Below, piece after piece: positions 8,411-20,165 of a stretch of 64,000 nt of DNA. Location of the stretch: the NCBI GenBank assembly GCA_947505245.1, contig CANNIZ010000017.1:30592-94591 (forward strand). Reading direction: 5' to 3'. Positions within the stretch are counted from its first letter, which is position 1. Each line of letters begins with the position of its first letter. This DNA is from Pseudomonadota bacterium. Its GTDB lineage: Bacteria; Myxococcota_A; UBA796; GCA-2862545. Position numbers and translations under genes: made by a program. The notes below the pieces were generated by a model that was not told where the DNA came from, searched no databases, and saw only the letters and a program-made list of their open reading frames with translations.

Positions 8411-9844
8411 ATGCGTTCGTGGTTGTGGGCGCTGCCCATCGTGTTCGTGCTCGCCGGATGCCCGGCGCACAAAGCCTGGAAAGAAGGCGTCATGCACCAG
8501 GAGGCCGGCAAGGACTGGGTCGCCGCGCAGGACTACCTGCACGCGCTCCAGTACAACCCGAAATTCGGCAAGGCCCAGATGTCCCTGTGGGACGTGGCGC
8601 CACACGCGTACGAGATCCAGCTGAACCGCGCCGAAGACGCCGAGATGGCCCGCAACTGGCCAACCGCGCTCAGCGAGTACAAGACGCTCGACGAGTTCAT
8701 CAAGCGCGCCAACGCCTTCGGCTCCGACCTGAAGACGATCGACGTCCCCTCCAAGATCGACGAGATCGAGAACTCCGCCGCCCGCGAGCAGTACGCGCTC
8801 GGCGAGAAGGCGTTCACCGAGAAGCGCTGGTCCGACGCGATCGCGGCGTGGAACGCGACGCTCGGGTTCAAGGCGAACTACAAGGACACGAACGCGCGCA
8901 TCGGCGGCGCCCTGTACGCATGGGCCGGAGACGACCTCGCCGCCAAGGCCTGGCGCGACGCCGCGGCCCGCTACCAGGACGCGGCCGCCCACCAGGGCCC
9001 CGCGGACGCAAAGTCCCAGGCCGCCGGCATCTACGGCGCCCTCGGCAAGTACTTCCTCGACCAGAAGGTTTGCCGGCAGGCCGTACACGACCTCACCGCG
9101 GCAGCGGCACTCACCACCGACGCGAACGTGGCGAAGAACCTGGGCCTCGCGCAGGGTTGCGCGATCGTCCCGATGTCGATCGGTACAATCGAGAACCCCA
9201 CCGGCATCCCGAACGTGGGCGGAGTCGCGGTGGCCGTCGTCCTCGCGGAGGCCGTCCAGGCGCGGATGGCCACCACCGGGAGCGAGTTCGTGCGGGTGCT
9301 TGCACCCACCTCAGGTGGCCTGAAGTACAAGGTCGAAGGCCGACTCACCCAGGTGAAGCTCGAAGGTCCCGTCGACACGAAGACGCCGGGAACGGCGGCC
9401 GGCTCGGTCGACGAAGCCTGCACCGTAAATGACGCAAACGGCGTGCCTGTCGCGTCGACCTGCCCAAAGCCGGTCACGCTCTCGTACACGGACCACAAGG
9501 GCAAGGTCCGCGTGCGCCTCGTGGGCTCGGCGCGCATCGTCGATGTCACGCAGAAGAACAAGGAGATCGGCGTCCGCGCGTTCGACCTCGCCCTCGACGA
9601 CACCACGCACTGGGCCGACGGGTTCAAGCTCGTGGACGCGCCCGTCAATCCTGCCGACTACAAGGTCGCCGCCACCGTGATCGAGCTCTCGCGTTCCCGC
9701 GCCGAGCTCGCCGACGAAGGTGAGCTCGCAAAACAGCTCGCCGACAGCGTCGCCAACGACGTGGCCCCGTACCTTGTCGGGCTCGTCGACGTCGAGACGC
9801 CCGCCGCGGACCCGCGCACGCTCACCGTGAAGGCGCTCCCATAG
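8411..9844 (+). CDS. Lipoprotein with TPR-like helical N-terminal half, function unknown
   Basis: 477 residues from the ATG at 8411. The leader MRSWLWALPIVFVLAGC gives a lipobox with Cys17, so a lipid-anchored envelope protein is expected. Residues 20-260 are alpha-helical with TPR-like spacing (alternating Ala/Leu/Tyr pairs such as YALGEKAFTEKRWSDAIAAW). The C-terminal half looks beta-rich, with a run of hydrophobic-alternating segments. A longer frame is open upstream, but it overlaps the peptidase gene in another frame and is not real. The next gene, a receptor kinase, starts 7 bp downstream, which suggests a common transcript. I do not recognise the family. Confidence 0.8.
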   Translation: MRSWLWALPIVFVLAGCPAHKAWKEGVMHQEAGKDWVAAQDYLHALQYNPKFGKAQMSLWDVAPHAYEIQLNRAEDAEMARNWPTALSEYKTLDEFIKRANAFGSDLKTIDVPSKIDEIENSAAREQYALGEKAFTEKRWSDAIAAWNATLGFKANYKDTNARIGGALYAWAGDDLAAKAWRDAAARYQDAAAHQGPADAKSQAAGIYGALGKYFLDQKVCRQAVHDLTAAAALTTDANVAKNLGLAQGCAIVPMSIGTIENPTGIPNVGGVAVAVVLAEAVQARMATTGSEFVRVLAPTSGGLKYKVEGRLTQVKLEGPVDTKTPGTAAGSVDEACTVNDANGVPVASTCPKPVTLSYTDHKGKVRVRLVGSARIVDVTQKNKEIGVRAFDLALDDTTHWADGFKLVDAPVNPADYKVAATVIELSRSRAELADEGELAKQLADSVANDVAPYLVGLVDVETPAADPRTLTVKALP

Positions 9845-9850
9845 GCTACG

Positions 9851-13015
<3,165 letters not shown>

Positions 13016-14068
13016 TCAGCCCCGCAGGCCAAGCTCCCGCCAACGCACCATGCCACCCGCGACGTTGGCGACGCGTGAAAGGCCGGCCTTCTTCAAGATG
13101 ACGGTCGCCATGCCCGAGCGCTTTCCAGTCTGGCAAACGACCACCACGGGCCGCTCGTTCGAAACCTCGCCGACGCGCGCTCGGAGCTCGTCGAGCGGGA
13201 TGTTCCGCGCCCCCTCGAGGTGTCCGAGCTCCCCCTCGAGCTCGTCCGCAGCTCGCACGTCGAGGATCTCCACCTCGCCGCGGTGCGTCGCCACCCACTC
13301 GGCCGCGATCTCCGGCAGTCCGGCGTAGCTCGTGATCACCGGGCCCCAGGTCACCGCATTTGGCACCCTGCCATCCTCGGGCTCGCCACCCCGAAGGTTG
13401 GCCGGCACGGCGACGGCGATCTGCTTCGGATGTGGAAGACCGAGGTTCCGCATGTACCCGACGAAGTCCTCTTCGCGCGCGCCGCCCCCGATGCGCGGGT
13501 TGAACGTACGCTCCTCCCCGATGCTGCTCGACGTGCGGCCCTCGTAGTCATGGCCCGGGTACACCGCACAGGCGTCTGGAAGCGAGAACAGCTGCGCGTG
13601 AATCGAGCGGAACAGCTGATGCGCGTCGCCCGCCTGGAAGTCCGTGCGGCCCGCGCTCCGCACCAGCAGCGCGTCCCCGGTGAACACCCGGGAGCGATCG
13701 GGAAGCACGAACGACAAGCAGCCGTCGGTGTGGCCCGGCGTCGCGCGAACCTCGAGCGACTGCGCGCCGAACACGACGACGTCGCCGTGCGCCAGCGGAC
13801 GATCGACGTTGGTGGCTCCATAAGCCGGCGACATCGCCGTCGCGCTGCCGAGCACGTGCTTCATCAACCACGCGCCGGACACGTGGTCCGCGTGGCAATG
13901 CGTGTCGAGCGTGTAGCGGAGCGTGAGCCCGAGCTCGCGGATGAGGGCTGTGTCGCGGGCGTGTTGTTCGAACACCGGGTCGATCAGCACGGCCTCGCGC
14001 GTCCCCTCGTCGGCCAGCAGGTACGTGTACGTGCTCGATGCGAGGTCGAAAAGTTGCCGAAAGATCAT
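13016..14068 (-). CDS. Persulfide dioxygenase (ETHE1-like) fused to rhodanese domain
   Basis: 350 residues. The N-terminal metallo-beta-lactamase fold has THCHADH at 56-62, His113 in PGHTDG, Asp132 in FTGDALL and His173 in YPGHDY, the iron-ligand pattern of ETHE1 rather than a two-zinc hydrolase. Residues about 245-350 form a rhodanese domain with active-site Cys312 in CQTGKRSG. The fused form couples oxidation of glutathione persulfide to sulfite with sulfur transfer, so it fits sulfide detoxification. Known fusions of this type exist in Burkholderia and other bacteria. No sulfide:quinone reductase is next to it. Confidence 0.9.
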   Translation of the reverse strand: MIFRQLFDLASSTYTYLLADEGTREAVLIDPVFEQHARDTALIRELGLTLRYTLDTHCHADHVSGAWLMKHVLGSATAMSPAYGATNVDRPLAHGDVVVFGAQSLEVRATPGHTDGCLSFVLPDRSRVFTGDALLVRSAGRTDFQAGDAHQLFRSIHAQLFSLPDACAVYPGHDYEGRTSSSIGEERTFNPRIGGGAREEDFVGYMRNLGLPHPKQIAVAVPANLRGGEPEDGRVPNAVTWGPVITSYAGLPEIAAEWVATHRGEVEILDVRAADELEGELGHLEGARNIPLDELRARVGEVSNERPVVVVCQTGKRSGMATVILKKAGLSRVANVAGGMVRWRELGLRG

Positions 14069-14155
14069 GGAGTCTCCTCAATCGGGCGCGCCGCCCGCCG
14101 CCGATCATAGTGCACGGCCACGGTGCAATTCCTCCGCCGACGAATAGAGAGCCCC

Positions 14156-15472
14156 ATGATCGTCGCAACCATCCTCGCTGGCGGGCCGGGCACGGGCCTC
14201 TGGCCCTACTCGCGCGCGCTCCACCCAAAGCCGGTGCTCCCGCTCGTCGGCACGGTGCCGCTGCTGTCGCGCGCGCTCGACCTCGCCGCCCACGCCGCCG
14301 AGGAGACGCTCGTCGTCGCCCACGACGAGCACCGGTTCGTCGTCGGCGAGCTCTGCAAGGGCCGCGCCACCGTCGTGCTCGAGCCGATCCGCCGAAACAC
14401 GGCCTTCCCCGTGGCCGTCATCGCCGCCGGGCTCGCTCCCGAAGACATCCTCGTGGTCATTCCGGCCGACCTGATCGTCGACGTCGACGTGTTTTCGCAG
14501 GCCATCGCCGATCTCGCGAGGCGCCTCCAACGCGAGCCTGGCATGGGCGTGATCACGATCGAGGCCTCCGAACCGCGATCACGCCCGTTCGGCGCCGTCC
14601 ACGACGCCCGATTCTACACGCACGACGCCCCGGAAGGCGCCCGCTGGCACACCGGCGTCACCGTCCTCCGCGTCGACGCCATGCGGGCAGCGCTCCTCCA
14701 CCACGCGCCCGGCGTGCTGCTCGCCGCCATCGACGCGAGCGCCACCTCGAAGCGCGACCTCGACTTCGTTCGGCTCGACGCCCACGCGTGTGAGCCGTCC
14801 CCATCAACGTCCTTGGAGGAGGCCCTTTTGGTCCACGAGCCGGTCGTCGAGCAGCGCGTCGACTGCGCCTGGCAGGACGTCGGCACGTGGGACGACCTCA
14901 CCGCGCTCACCCCCGTAGACACCGAGGGGAACTCGCTGAGAGGCGACGTGGTCGCCGTGGCGTGCAAGGGCACCTACGTGGACGCTCGGCACGGCGTGGT
15001 GGTCACGGTCGGCCTCGAAGATTCCGTCGTGGTCGTCACGAAGGACGCCGTCCTCGTGACGAGGAAGTCCGCCGTCGATCAGGTCGCGGACGCTGTGGCT
15101 CAGCTGGGCGACCGCGAAGAGACGCAGACCCATCCGCGCGTCACGCGCCCGTGGGGCGCCTGGGAGCGCCTGGACGCCGGCGAGCGGTTCCAGGTGAAGC
15201 GCCTCACCGTCGCACCGGGGCACATGTTGTCGCTTCAAACACACGCCCTCCGCTCGGAGCACTGGGTCGTGGTGCGCGGCCGCGCCCACATCGTCCGCGG
15301 TGAAGAGACGCTCGTCCTGAGCGAAAACCAGTCGACGTACATCCCGGCCGGCGTGGTCCATCGCCTCGAAAACCGCGACGACGAGCCGCTCGAGGTGATC
15401 GAGGTCCAGACGGGCTCGTACCTCGGCGAAGACGACATCCAGCGCGTCGACGACCGCTACGGACGCCCATGA
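14156..15472 (+). CDS. Mannose-1-P guanylyltransferase-like / mannose-6-P isomerase (type II PMI) protein
   Basis: 438 residues from the ATG at 14156, chosen because it begins directly with the nucleotide-binding strand MIVATILAGG. The C-terminal cupin (about 325-438) is canonical: RPWG, SLQTHALRSEHWVVVRG, YIPAGVVHRLEN. The N-terminal nucleotidyltransferase domain is degenerate. The signature GGxGTRLWPxSR reads GGPGTGLWPYSR (Arg to Gly), the lysine motif is HPKP, and the usual FVEKP block is not apparent; the late WxDVGSW block survives as WQDVGTWDDL. The family makes GDP-mannose for polysaccharides. Whether the transferase half is active is doubtful. Confidence 0.8.
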   Translation: MIVATILAGGPGTGLWPYSRALHPKPVLPLVGTVPLLSRALDLAAHAAEETLVVAHDEHRFVVGELCKGRATVVLEPIRRNTAFPVAVIAAGLAPEDILVVIPADLIVDVDVFSQAIADLARRLQREPGMGVITIEASEPRSRPFGAVHDARFYTHDAPEGARWHTGVTVLRVDAMRAALLHHAPGVLLAAIDASATSKRDLDFVRLDAHACEPSPSTSLEEALLVHEPVVEQRVDCAWQDVGTWDDLTALTPVDTEGNSLRGDVVAVACKGTYVDARHGVVVTVGLEDSVVVVTKDAVLVTRKSAVDQVADAVAQLGDREETQTHPRVTRPWGAWERLDAGERFQVKRLTVAPGHMLSLQTHALRSEHWVVVRGRAHIVRGEETLVLSENQSTYIPAGVVHRLENRDDEPLEVIEVQTGSYLGEDDIQRVDDRYGRP

Positions 15473-15475
15473 GCG

Positions 15476-15952
15476 TTGGCGCCCACCGGGCGACGCCCCG
15501 TGCTTGAGCTCCTGCTCTGGCTCGCCGCGTGCCGCTGCGACGGCGGCACAACGCCCCTGCCCGCGCCCGACGCCCACTACGCCGAGTTCGACCACCTGGT
15601 CGACCTCGCGGCGATGGGCTCGGTCGCACCCGCCAGGGAGCTCGCGCGCGATCTCGACGTCGCAGACGACGACGCGAAGCTCGCTTCCGCAGCGGGCTAC
15701 ACGCAGACAGCACTGGACGCCGAAGAGCTGGCCGACGGCGTCGCGGCGATGGCCGCGGCCTGCGGCGCCTGCCACGCACAGGACCACGTGACCACGTCCA
15801 CGGCGCGCCCCCCGTTCGACCACGAACACGCCGCGCGGTGGGCCATCTGGGGCCTGGTGTGGGGGCCACAAGAAGCCGACTCCGAGTCGAAAGCCGCTCA
15901 GGCCATCGCGGCCTGCTCGAGCTGCCACGCGAAGGCGCCTGGAGCCCGCTGA
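15476..15952 (+). CDS. Di-heme c-type cytochrome-like lipoprotein
   Basis: 158 residues from a TTG at 15476; a GTG at 15500 is an alternative but would lose the positively charged leader start. The hydrophobic leader ends LLWLAAC, a lipobox-like sequence with Cys19. Two heme-binding CxxCH motifs are present, CGACH at residues 96-100 and CSSCH near 147-151, in a small helical domain. It therefore looks like a membrane-tethered electron carrier or a di-heme sensor. The preceding gene ends 3 bp upstream, so the pair is probably cotranscribed although functionally unrelated. The exact cytochrome family was not recognised. Confidence 0.7.
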   Translation: MAPTGRRPVLELLLWLAACRCDGGTTPLPAPDAHYAEFDHLVDLAAMGSVAPARELARDLDVADDDAKLASAAGYTQTALDAEELADGVAAMAAACGACHAQDHVTTSTARPPFDHEHAARWAIWGLVWGPQEADSESKAAQAIAACSSCHAKAPGAR

Positions 15953-16006
15953 ACCACCTGCCGCGAAGCGCACGCGCCTCGGCCATCGGTTAATGGCCCG
16001 GCCGAG

Positions 16007-16555
16007 GTGGACGTGATCGTTCGGTGCGCGAGCTGTCATCGCGAAGAGCGCTGGGAAGGCCCCGATCGCGCCGTCGTGTTGCCGGGTGGTGCGCGGCGTC
16101 CAATGCTGCCGGCGCCGCTCGCAGCGTGGCAGATCGTGCGGGAATCGCACGCGGGACGTGCCGATCCAGTCGTCGGCACCTGCCCGTCGTGCGCCCAACC
16201 GTTGCTCGCGTCCGGCGGAGCGGCGGTTCCTTACACGGTCAACACGCCCAAAGGCGACGTCGTCGTCGATCGCGAGATCCGCGGGCCGGCGGGAATCCTG
16301 GACGAAGCCGCCGCGGACGCGTTCATCCGCTCCCAGTACCCCGTGTCGCTGCTCCCCACGCTGCACAACACGGTCGGCACGATGATGGTGATCCCGATGT
16401 TCACCGTGGTCTTGTTGTGGCTCGTCGGCGTGTTGACGATCTTGACGTTCATGTCGGGCTCGCTCGGGCGTGTGGGTCTCGCCTACCCGATCCTCGGGTG
16501 CGTGAGCATCGTCCTCGGCGTCGCGGCGTGGTTCACGCGCCGCAACGAGCGCTGA
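16007..16555 (+). CDS. Membrane protein with N-terminal zinc-ribbon-like cysteines
   Basis: 182 residues from a GTG at 16007; a second GTG two codons later is possible. Two CxxC pairs, CASC near residue 7 and CPSC near residue 65, suggest a small zinc ribbon at the cytoplasmic N-terminus. Two transmembrane segments follow: MMVIPMFTVVLLWLVGVLTI and a second around GLAYPILGCVSIVLGVAAW, ending in RRNER. The function is not recognisable. It may follow the cytochrome-like gene in one transcript (54 bp gap). Confidence 0.6.
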   Translation: MDVIVRCASCHREERWEGPDRAVVLPGGARRPMLPAPLAAWQIVRESHAGRADPVVGTCPSCAQPLLASGGAAVPYTVNTPKGDVVVDREIRGPAGILDEAAADAFIRSQYPVSLLPTLHNTVGTMMVIPMFTVVLLWLVGVLTILTFMSGSLGRVGLAYPILGCVSIVLGVAAWFTRRNER

Positions 16556-16568
16556 AGGGCCGACGGGG

Positions 16569-16623
16569 CGTAGGCCTGGACGACCTCGGGCGGAGGCCGC
16601 ATGGTGACCGGCGGCGCGCCGTT
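16569..16623 (-). repeat. Short scar matching the 3' end of the giant secreted-protein gene
   Basis: This stretch repeats, with an internal deletion of roughly 45 bp, the last codons and flank of the gene at 25219-30090 and of its truncated copy at 20347. In minus-strand reading it gives APPVT followed by RPPPEVVQAYAP, against PPPEVVQAYVP and PPPEVVQAYLP at the two larger copies. It is the third and smallest copy of this tail in the window. Confidence 0.65.
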
Positions 16624-16655
16624 GGACTTCGTTCCCGCAGAAGAAGAAGTAGCGA

Positions 16656-17954
16656 TCACTCCGACGTCGGCGGAACACGCGCCCTGCCGCACACGCGCGT
16701 GGACACGTCAAAGAAGTTGATGAACTGCGGCGAGCCGTGCTCGGGCTGCAGTTCGGCTCGCGCCGTCGCCCACAACCGGTGCTCGCCCGCGCTCTGGGTC
16801 TCGAGCGATAGCAGCTGCTGGTGGCCATCGGTGTAGACGATCGCGAGCCCCGCCAACCACTTGCGGACGTCCACGAAGACCGCGTTCTGATCTGTGGCCG
16901 GAATCAGCGCGTGTGTCTCGAAGCGAACCAGCCACGTCTGCGTGCCCCGGTCGTCGTCCCATTGCTTGGACACCTGCGCGACGAGGTCCGGCGACAGGAG
17001 CACCGGCGTGCCCAGCGGCGGCAGCGCGGCCAGATCGTCGCGGACGACGGACGCGGCCCACGCCTCGTCCTCCGCCCACACCGTCGCCATGCGGTTCCCG
17101 ACCGCGATCGTCTCGTCGTTCCACCCGAGGAACAGGCCCGCGTCCCGCGCCAGATCGTAGTCCTCGGACGTGATGCGCTCGCGAACGACCGCCTCGTCCG
17201 GGCGAATCGGGGTCGTGCACACCGCGTCCACCTTGGCCTTCGCTTTGGCGAGCGCTGAGATCCCACGATCCCCCACGTCCGCGTCGCCGACCACGACACA
17301 ATCCATCGCCGCCAGGTCCCCCTCCTCCACCTCGAGGTCAGAGACGTCCTCAGGACCGCAGCCGGACGTGCCCATGCTGCTACGCGACCCCAGCAACCCC
17401 AAGGACAAGACAGAGACGACGCCGGGCGCCGCCCTGTGACCCGGCGTGCCGGAGGTGGTCTCGCGGCACCAGTGGGGCGCGCTCACACGGGACACGCGCT
17501 CGTCGGGTCTCACGTGCACGCGCAGCGCGGCGACGGCCTCGTCCGCGCCCGGCACCACGACCATGGCCTCGCCACCGGAGAACACGAAGCCGCCCAGCTT
17601 CGGCGCAACGCACACGACCCAGGCGTCCGCTTCCTGGAGCTCCGCGGTGCGACCGAGCGCGTACATCGCACGCAGACCCGAGGGCTGGCCGATACCCTTC
17701 GCCTCCGCAGGTACGGGCAACACGAATGGGTTCCTGCCGTTGAGGGACTTCCCCACGACAGGCGCTTTGCCCAGCCACTGCGGCTCGAACGCTGACGCGG
17801 CTGCATTCGGTGCTCCACCCGCCAGCGCGGGCAGGTCGGCGGCGGGTGCCTCATGGCAGGCCGCGATGGCCGGCAGGAGCGACCGTGGCTCCGGGCCTGC
17901 CGGCGGCGTCTGCACGATCCCACACGCCGCGAGCATGGCCAGCATCCAAATCAT
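16656..17954 (-). CDS. Lipoprotein of unknown function
   Basis: 432 residues from the ATG at 17954. This start was chosen because it begins a compact lipoprotein leader, MIWMLAMLAACG, with a lipobox Cys; the open frame continues upstream through the transposase remnant but without a convincing start. The mature protein contains several isolated cysteines and alternating beta segments, e.g. DAWVVCVAPKLGGFVFSGGEAMVVV and AVFVDVRKWLAGLAIVYTDGH. No catalytic motif was recognised. It could be a surface sensor or a degenerate enzyme. It is bounded downstream by the tail scar and upstream by mobile-element debris, so it may belong to accessory DNA. Confidence 0.65.
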   Translation of the reverse strand: MIWMLAMLAACGIVQTPPAGPEPRSLLPAIAACHEAPAADLPALAGGAPNAAASAFEPQWLGKAPVVGKSLNGRNPFVLPVPAEAKGIGQPSGLRAMYALGRTAELQEADAWVVCVAPKLGGFVFSGGEAMVVVPGADEAVAALRVHVRPDERVSRVSAPHWCRETTSGTPGHRAAPGVVSVLSLGLLGSRSSMGTSGCGPEDVSDLEVEEGDLAAMDCVVVGDADVGDRGISALAKAKAKVDAVCTTPIRPDEAVVRERITSEDYDLARDAGLFLGWNDETIAVGNRMATVWAEDEAWAASVVRDDLAALPPLGTPVLLSPDLVAQVSKQWDDDRGTQTWLVRFETHALIPATDQNAVFVDVRKWLAGLAIVYTDGHQQLLSLETQSAGEHRLWATARAELQPEHGSPQFINFFDVSTRVCGRARVPPTSE

Positions 17955-18009
17955 GTCCGACTCTACCTCGCATAGGATTGACGTTCGGTCGGCGCCACAA
18001 GAACACCCT

Positions 18010-18141
18010 AGGCCTTTGGCCCGGTACGTCCTGCTTGCGTTCTCGTACAAGGAGCGCGGCTTCTGCCCGTCGTGCGCCGGCCGGCGGATGAACCAGCTCG
18101 CGGCGAACCTGGTGGACCGCGTGTTGCCGGCCATGCGGGCA
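18010..18141 (+). pseudogene. IS91-family transposase fragment (zinc-binding domain)
   Basis: In frame 1 this reads RPLARYVLLAFSYKERGFCP followed by SCAGRRMNQLAANLVDRVLP, matching the N-terminal zinc-binding block of IS91/IS801-type rolling-circle transposases (usual form AFSCKGRGFCPSCGGRRMxxxAAHLVDxVLP). The first Cys of the block is Tyr here. Only about 44 codons remain. The similarity stops where the 56-bp direct repeat begins at 18142, so the repeat copy marks the breakpoint. It is clearly a dead remnant. Confidence 0.75.
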
Positions 18142-18197
18142 GTGGATTTTCTCTGTTCGCGGTGTCTGCGGTGTCTTGGAACCTCAGGTAAAAGCGA
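18142..18197. repeat. 56-bp direct repeat, copy 1
   Basis: Identical except for one base to 20166-20221; the shared sequence begins GTGGATTTTCTCTGTTCGCG and ends GGTAAAAGCGA. The copies lie about 2 kb apart and flank a MopE/fibrinogen-like lipoprotein gene and small ORFs. Copy 1 fuses directly to the transposase fragment. Confidence 0.9.
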
Positions 18198-18473
18198 GTG
18201 ACGGAGCCACCCTTGCCGTCCGTTTCGTCCGTCGCCTCTTGAGGCCAGCTCGTCACGTCGTCGAGGAACAAGTCGAGCACCTCATTGCGAAGCTCGGGGT
18301 CGCGCGCCAACAGGCACCTGCTCGCCGCGTTCGAGACCTGGGCGCCGTAGGTTCGGCACGATCTCGACCGCGGACGCCGAAGTCTCGCAGGCGACTCACT
18401 GCGCTGCGGTGTACATTGCTCGAGCGTGAATGGATGGTGCTTGCGCGTCCGTCGCTTTCACAACGGAGTCCTC

Positions 18474-19697
18474 GTGCGCCCACTGGTCCTATCCACCGTC
18501 GTCGCGCTCGCACTGTCTGCCTGCCGCCATGCCGACACCTCAGACACGTCGGGCACCGACACCGTCGACACCTCCGCCGAAACGGACACCTCCGCGGACA
18601 CTGACACCTCCGCGGACACCGACACCGCCGCGGACACCGACACCGCCGTGGACACCGACACCGCCGTGGACACCGACACCGCCGTGGACACCGACACCGC
18701 CGTGGACACGGGGCTCCTCGACGTCGATCAGGACGGCTACCCCGCGAACGCCGACTGCGATGACACCGACGGCGACGTTCACCCCGGGGCGATGGAGGTA
18801 GCGTACAACGGGAAGGACGACGACTGCAGCGCGACGACGAAGGACGACGACCTGGACGGCGACGGGGTCGCGATGGCATCGGACTGCAACGACGCGGACT
18901 CGGCCGTTCACCCCGGGGCGACGGAGGTGGCGTACAACGGGAAGGACGACGACTGCAGCGCGACGACGAAGGACGACGACCTGGACGGCGACGGGGTCGC
19001 GAAGGCATCGGACTGCAACGACGCGGACTCGACCGTTCACCCCGGTGCGACGGAGGTGGCGTACAACGGGAAGGACGACGACTGCGACGCGGCCACCTCC
19101 GACGTGCTCGCCAATTGCTCGGCGATTCACGCCGCGCTCCCTTCGTTCGCGTCGGGCGCCTACGATGTCGATCCCGACGGAGCCGGACCAGGCGTCGCCC
19201 GCTCGGTGTACTGCGACATGACCCGCGACGGAGGCGGCTGGACGCTCATCATGCGCGGCAGCGGCGGCGACGAGACCGGATGGAGCACGACGGGCGCGCT
19301 GAACCCCGCGGCGTCGGCGAACCCTGCCGGACCCACCTTCAAGCTCGCCGACACCGACATTAACGCCCTGCGCGGCACCGCGGGCATCTACCGGCTCGTC
19401 GCAGACGGTGCGTACACGTCGGTGCGCTTCGCAAAGGCCTTCGTCTACGATCACGGCGCGATCAACGATCCCAACGCGCGCTACTCGTACGCGACGGTCG
19501 ACTTCCTCGGCGCGTCGCATGGCGGTTGGAGCGGCGGTGGCTTTGTCGGGTTCTACGACACGGACGGGACCACGATCTTCTTCGACATCCACGACTCGAC
19601 ATGGTCCGCCCGCGCGTGGTGGGTGGGCAACGGTGTCGCGGCCGGCTGGTGCGGCAGCGAGACGGTCGGCTGCAACTTCACGATGTGGGTGCGCTGA
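18474..19697 (+). CDS. Lipoprotein with MopE-like metal-binding repeats and fibrinogen-like C-terminal domain
   Basis: 407 residues from a GTG at 18474, which has CGGAGT upstream and starts a clean lipoprotein leader MRPLVLSTVVALALSAC; an in-frame ATG at 18426 would give a charged, less likely leader. After the lipid-anchored Cys comes a low-complexity Asp-Thr linker of about 60 residues. Three repeats of about 43 residues follow, each with the acidic metal-binding pattern DxDGDGV..SDCNDADS..HPGA.EV.YNGKDDDC. The C-terminal part (about 225-407) starts with a Cys-rich turn and YCDMTRDGGGWTLIMRG, the fibrinogen-related block. It is probably an outer-surface calcium-stabilised adhesin or lectin-like protein. 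Low-complexity linkers of this type are typical of Myxococcota lipoproteins. Confidence 0.8.
   Translation: MRPLVLSTVVALALSACRHADTSDTSGTDTVDTSAETDTSADTDTSADTDTAADTDTAVDTDTAVDTDTAVDTDTAVDTGLLDVDQDGYPANADCDDTDGDVHPGAMEVAYNGKDDDCSATTKDDDLDGDGVAMASDCNDADSAVHPGATEVAYNGKDDDCSATTKDDDLDGDGVAKASDCNDADSTVHPGATEVAYNGKDDDCDAATSDVLANCSAIHAALPSFASGAYDVDPDGAGPGVARSVYCDMTRDGGGWTLIMRGSGGDETGWSTTGALNPAASANPAGPTFKLADTDINALRGTAGIYRLVADGAYTSVRFAKAFVYDHGAINDPNARYSYATVDFLGASHGGWSGGGFVGFYDTDGTTIFFDIHDSTWSARAWWVGNGVAAGWCGSETVGCNFTMWVR
18547..18712 (+). repeat. 18-bp minisatellite coding DTDTA(V/A) linker
   Basis: Near-perfect tandem units ACCGACACCGCCGTGGAC run inside the lipoprotein gene, the last four almost identical. 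They encode the Asp-Thr linker. Copy-number change would alter linker length without frameshift. Confidence 0.85.
18777..19100 (+). repeat. 129-bp tandem repeat coding MopE-like modules
   Basis: The sequence GTTCACCCCGG recurs at 18777, 18906 and 19035, exactly 129 bp apart, and the units are nearly identical at DNA level. Each encodes one 43-residue metal-binding module; such DNA identity suggests recent internal amplification or gene conversion. Confidence 0.85.
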
Positions 19698-19715
19698 GGC
19701 CCAGCGGCTGCTGGC

Positions 19716-19740
19716 GGGGCGCCCAGCCTAAGGGGCGCCC
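19716..19740. terminator. Hairpin between convergent genes
   Basis: Two copies of the self-complementary GGGCGCCC (within 19716-19724 and 19732-19740) can pair across a short loop, lying between the stop of the + strand lipoprotein (19697) and the stop of the - strand small lipoprotein (19744). It lacks a clear T-tract; a bidirectional terminator is inferred. Confidence 0.45.
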
Positions 19741-19743
19741 TGC

Positions 19744-19965
19744 CTACGGGTTCAGCATCGGGTCGAGGATCTTTTCCTGGGTGCAGTCCAGGCTGTTGTC
19801 CTCGCGTGCCTTGCACCACTGGACGTAGCTCTTGACGGGCTTGAACGGCGCCATCTCGAGGTAGTCCATGTACATGCCGGAGCCGTCGTCGACCCAGGTC
19901 TCCACGGTGACGCGGTGCGTCGTGATGCAGCCCTGGAGCGACAGGAAGAGTGCGAAAGTGAGCAT
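19744..19965 (-). CDS. Small lipoprotein, 73 aa
   Basis: Begins at the ATG at 19965, which is preceded by AGGAAA at suitable distance, and gives the leader MLTFALFLSLQGC with lipobox Cys13. The mature part of about 60 residues has two further cysteines (QWCKAREDNSLDC), possibly one disulfide. I do not recognise a family. It lies between the two 56-bp direct-repeat copies, so it travelled with, or was captured beside, the MopE-like lipoprotein. Confidence 0.6.
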   Translation of the reverse strand: MLTFALFLSLQGCITTHRVTVETWVDDGSGMYMDYLEMAPFKPVKSYVQWCKAREDNSLDCTQEKILDPMLNP

Positions 19966-19975
19966 GGTATTTCCT

Positions 19976-20104
19976 AGAAGCCCGGGCCCATGTCGATGTT
20001 GTCGAGCACGAGTGTGGATTTGCATTTCGTGGCGACCTTGTCGGTGCGACCTACGAACGACTGGCCGACCTGGGCGAGAAGGAAGCACAAGATCCTGCTG
20101 TGCA
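19976..20104 (-). CDS. Possible small secreted peptide
   Basis: A 42-codon frame from a GTG at 20104 (a TTG 15 bp earlier is possible) ends 10 bp before the small lipoprotein start. It reads as a hydrophobic leader (ILCFLLAQVGQSFVG) followed by a short tail ending VLDNIDMGPGF. No ribosome-binding site is obvious and no family is recognised. It could also be the tail of a lost longer gene, since the frame is closed upstream by a TGA. Confidence 0.3.
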
Positions 20105-20165
20105 CGCGACGCGGAGCCAATCACATGGCGCAGCTCACCAGACCGGGCGATACGGCGAGTCTATC

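Noticed and set aside
17955..18134. Upstream extension of the unknown lipoprotein
   Set aside because: It would be antisense to the IS91-type fragment and would bury the lipobox leader internally.
18458..18709. Val-Ser repeat protein on the minus strand of the lipoprotein linker
   Set aside because: It is only the reverse reading of the 18-bp Asp-Thr repeat and has no independent support.
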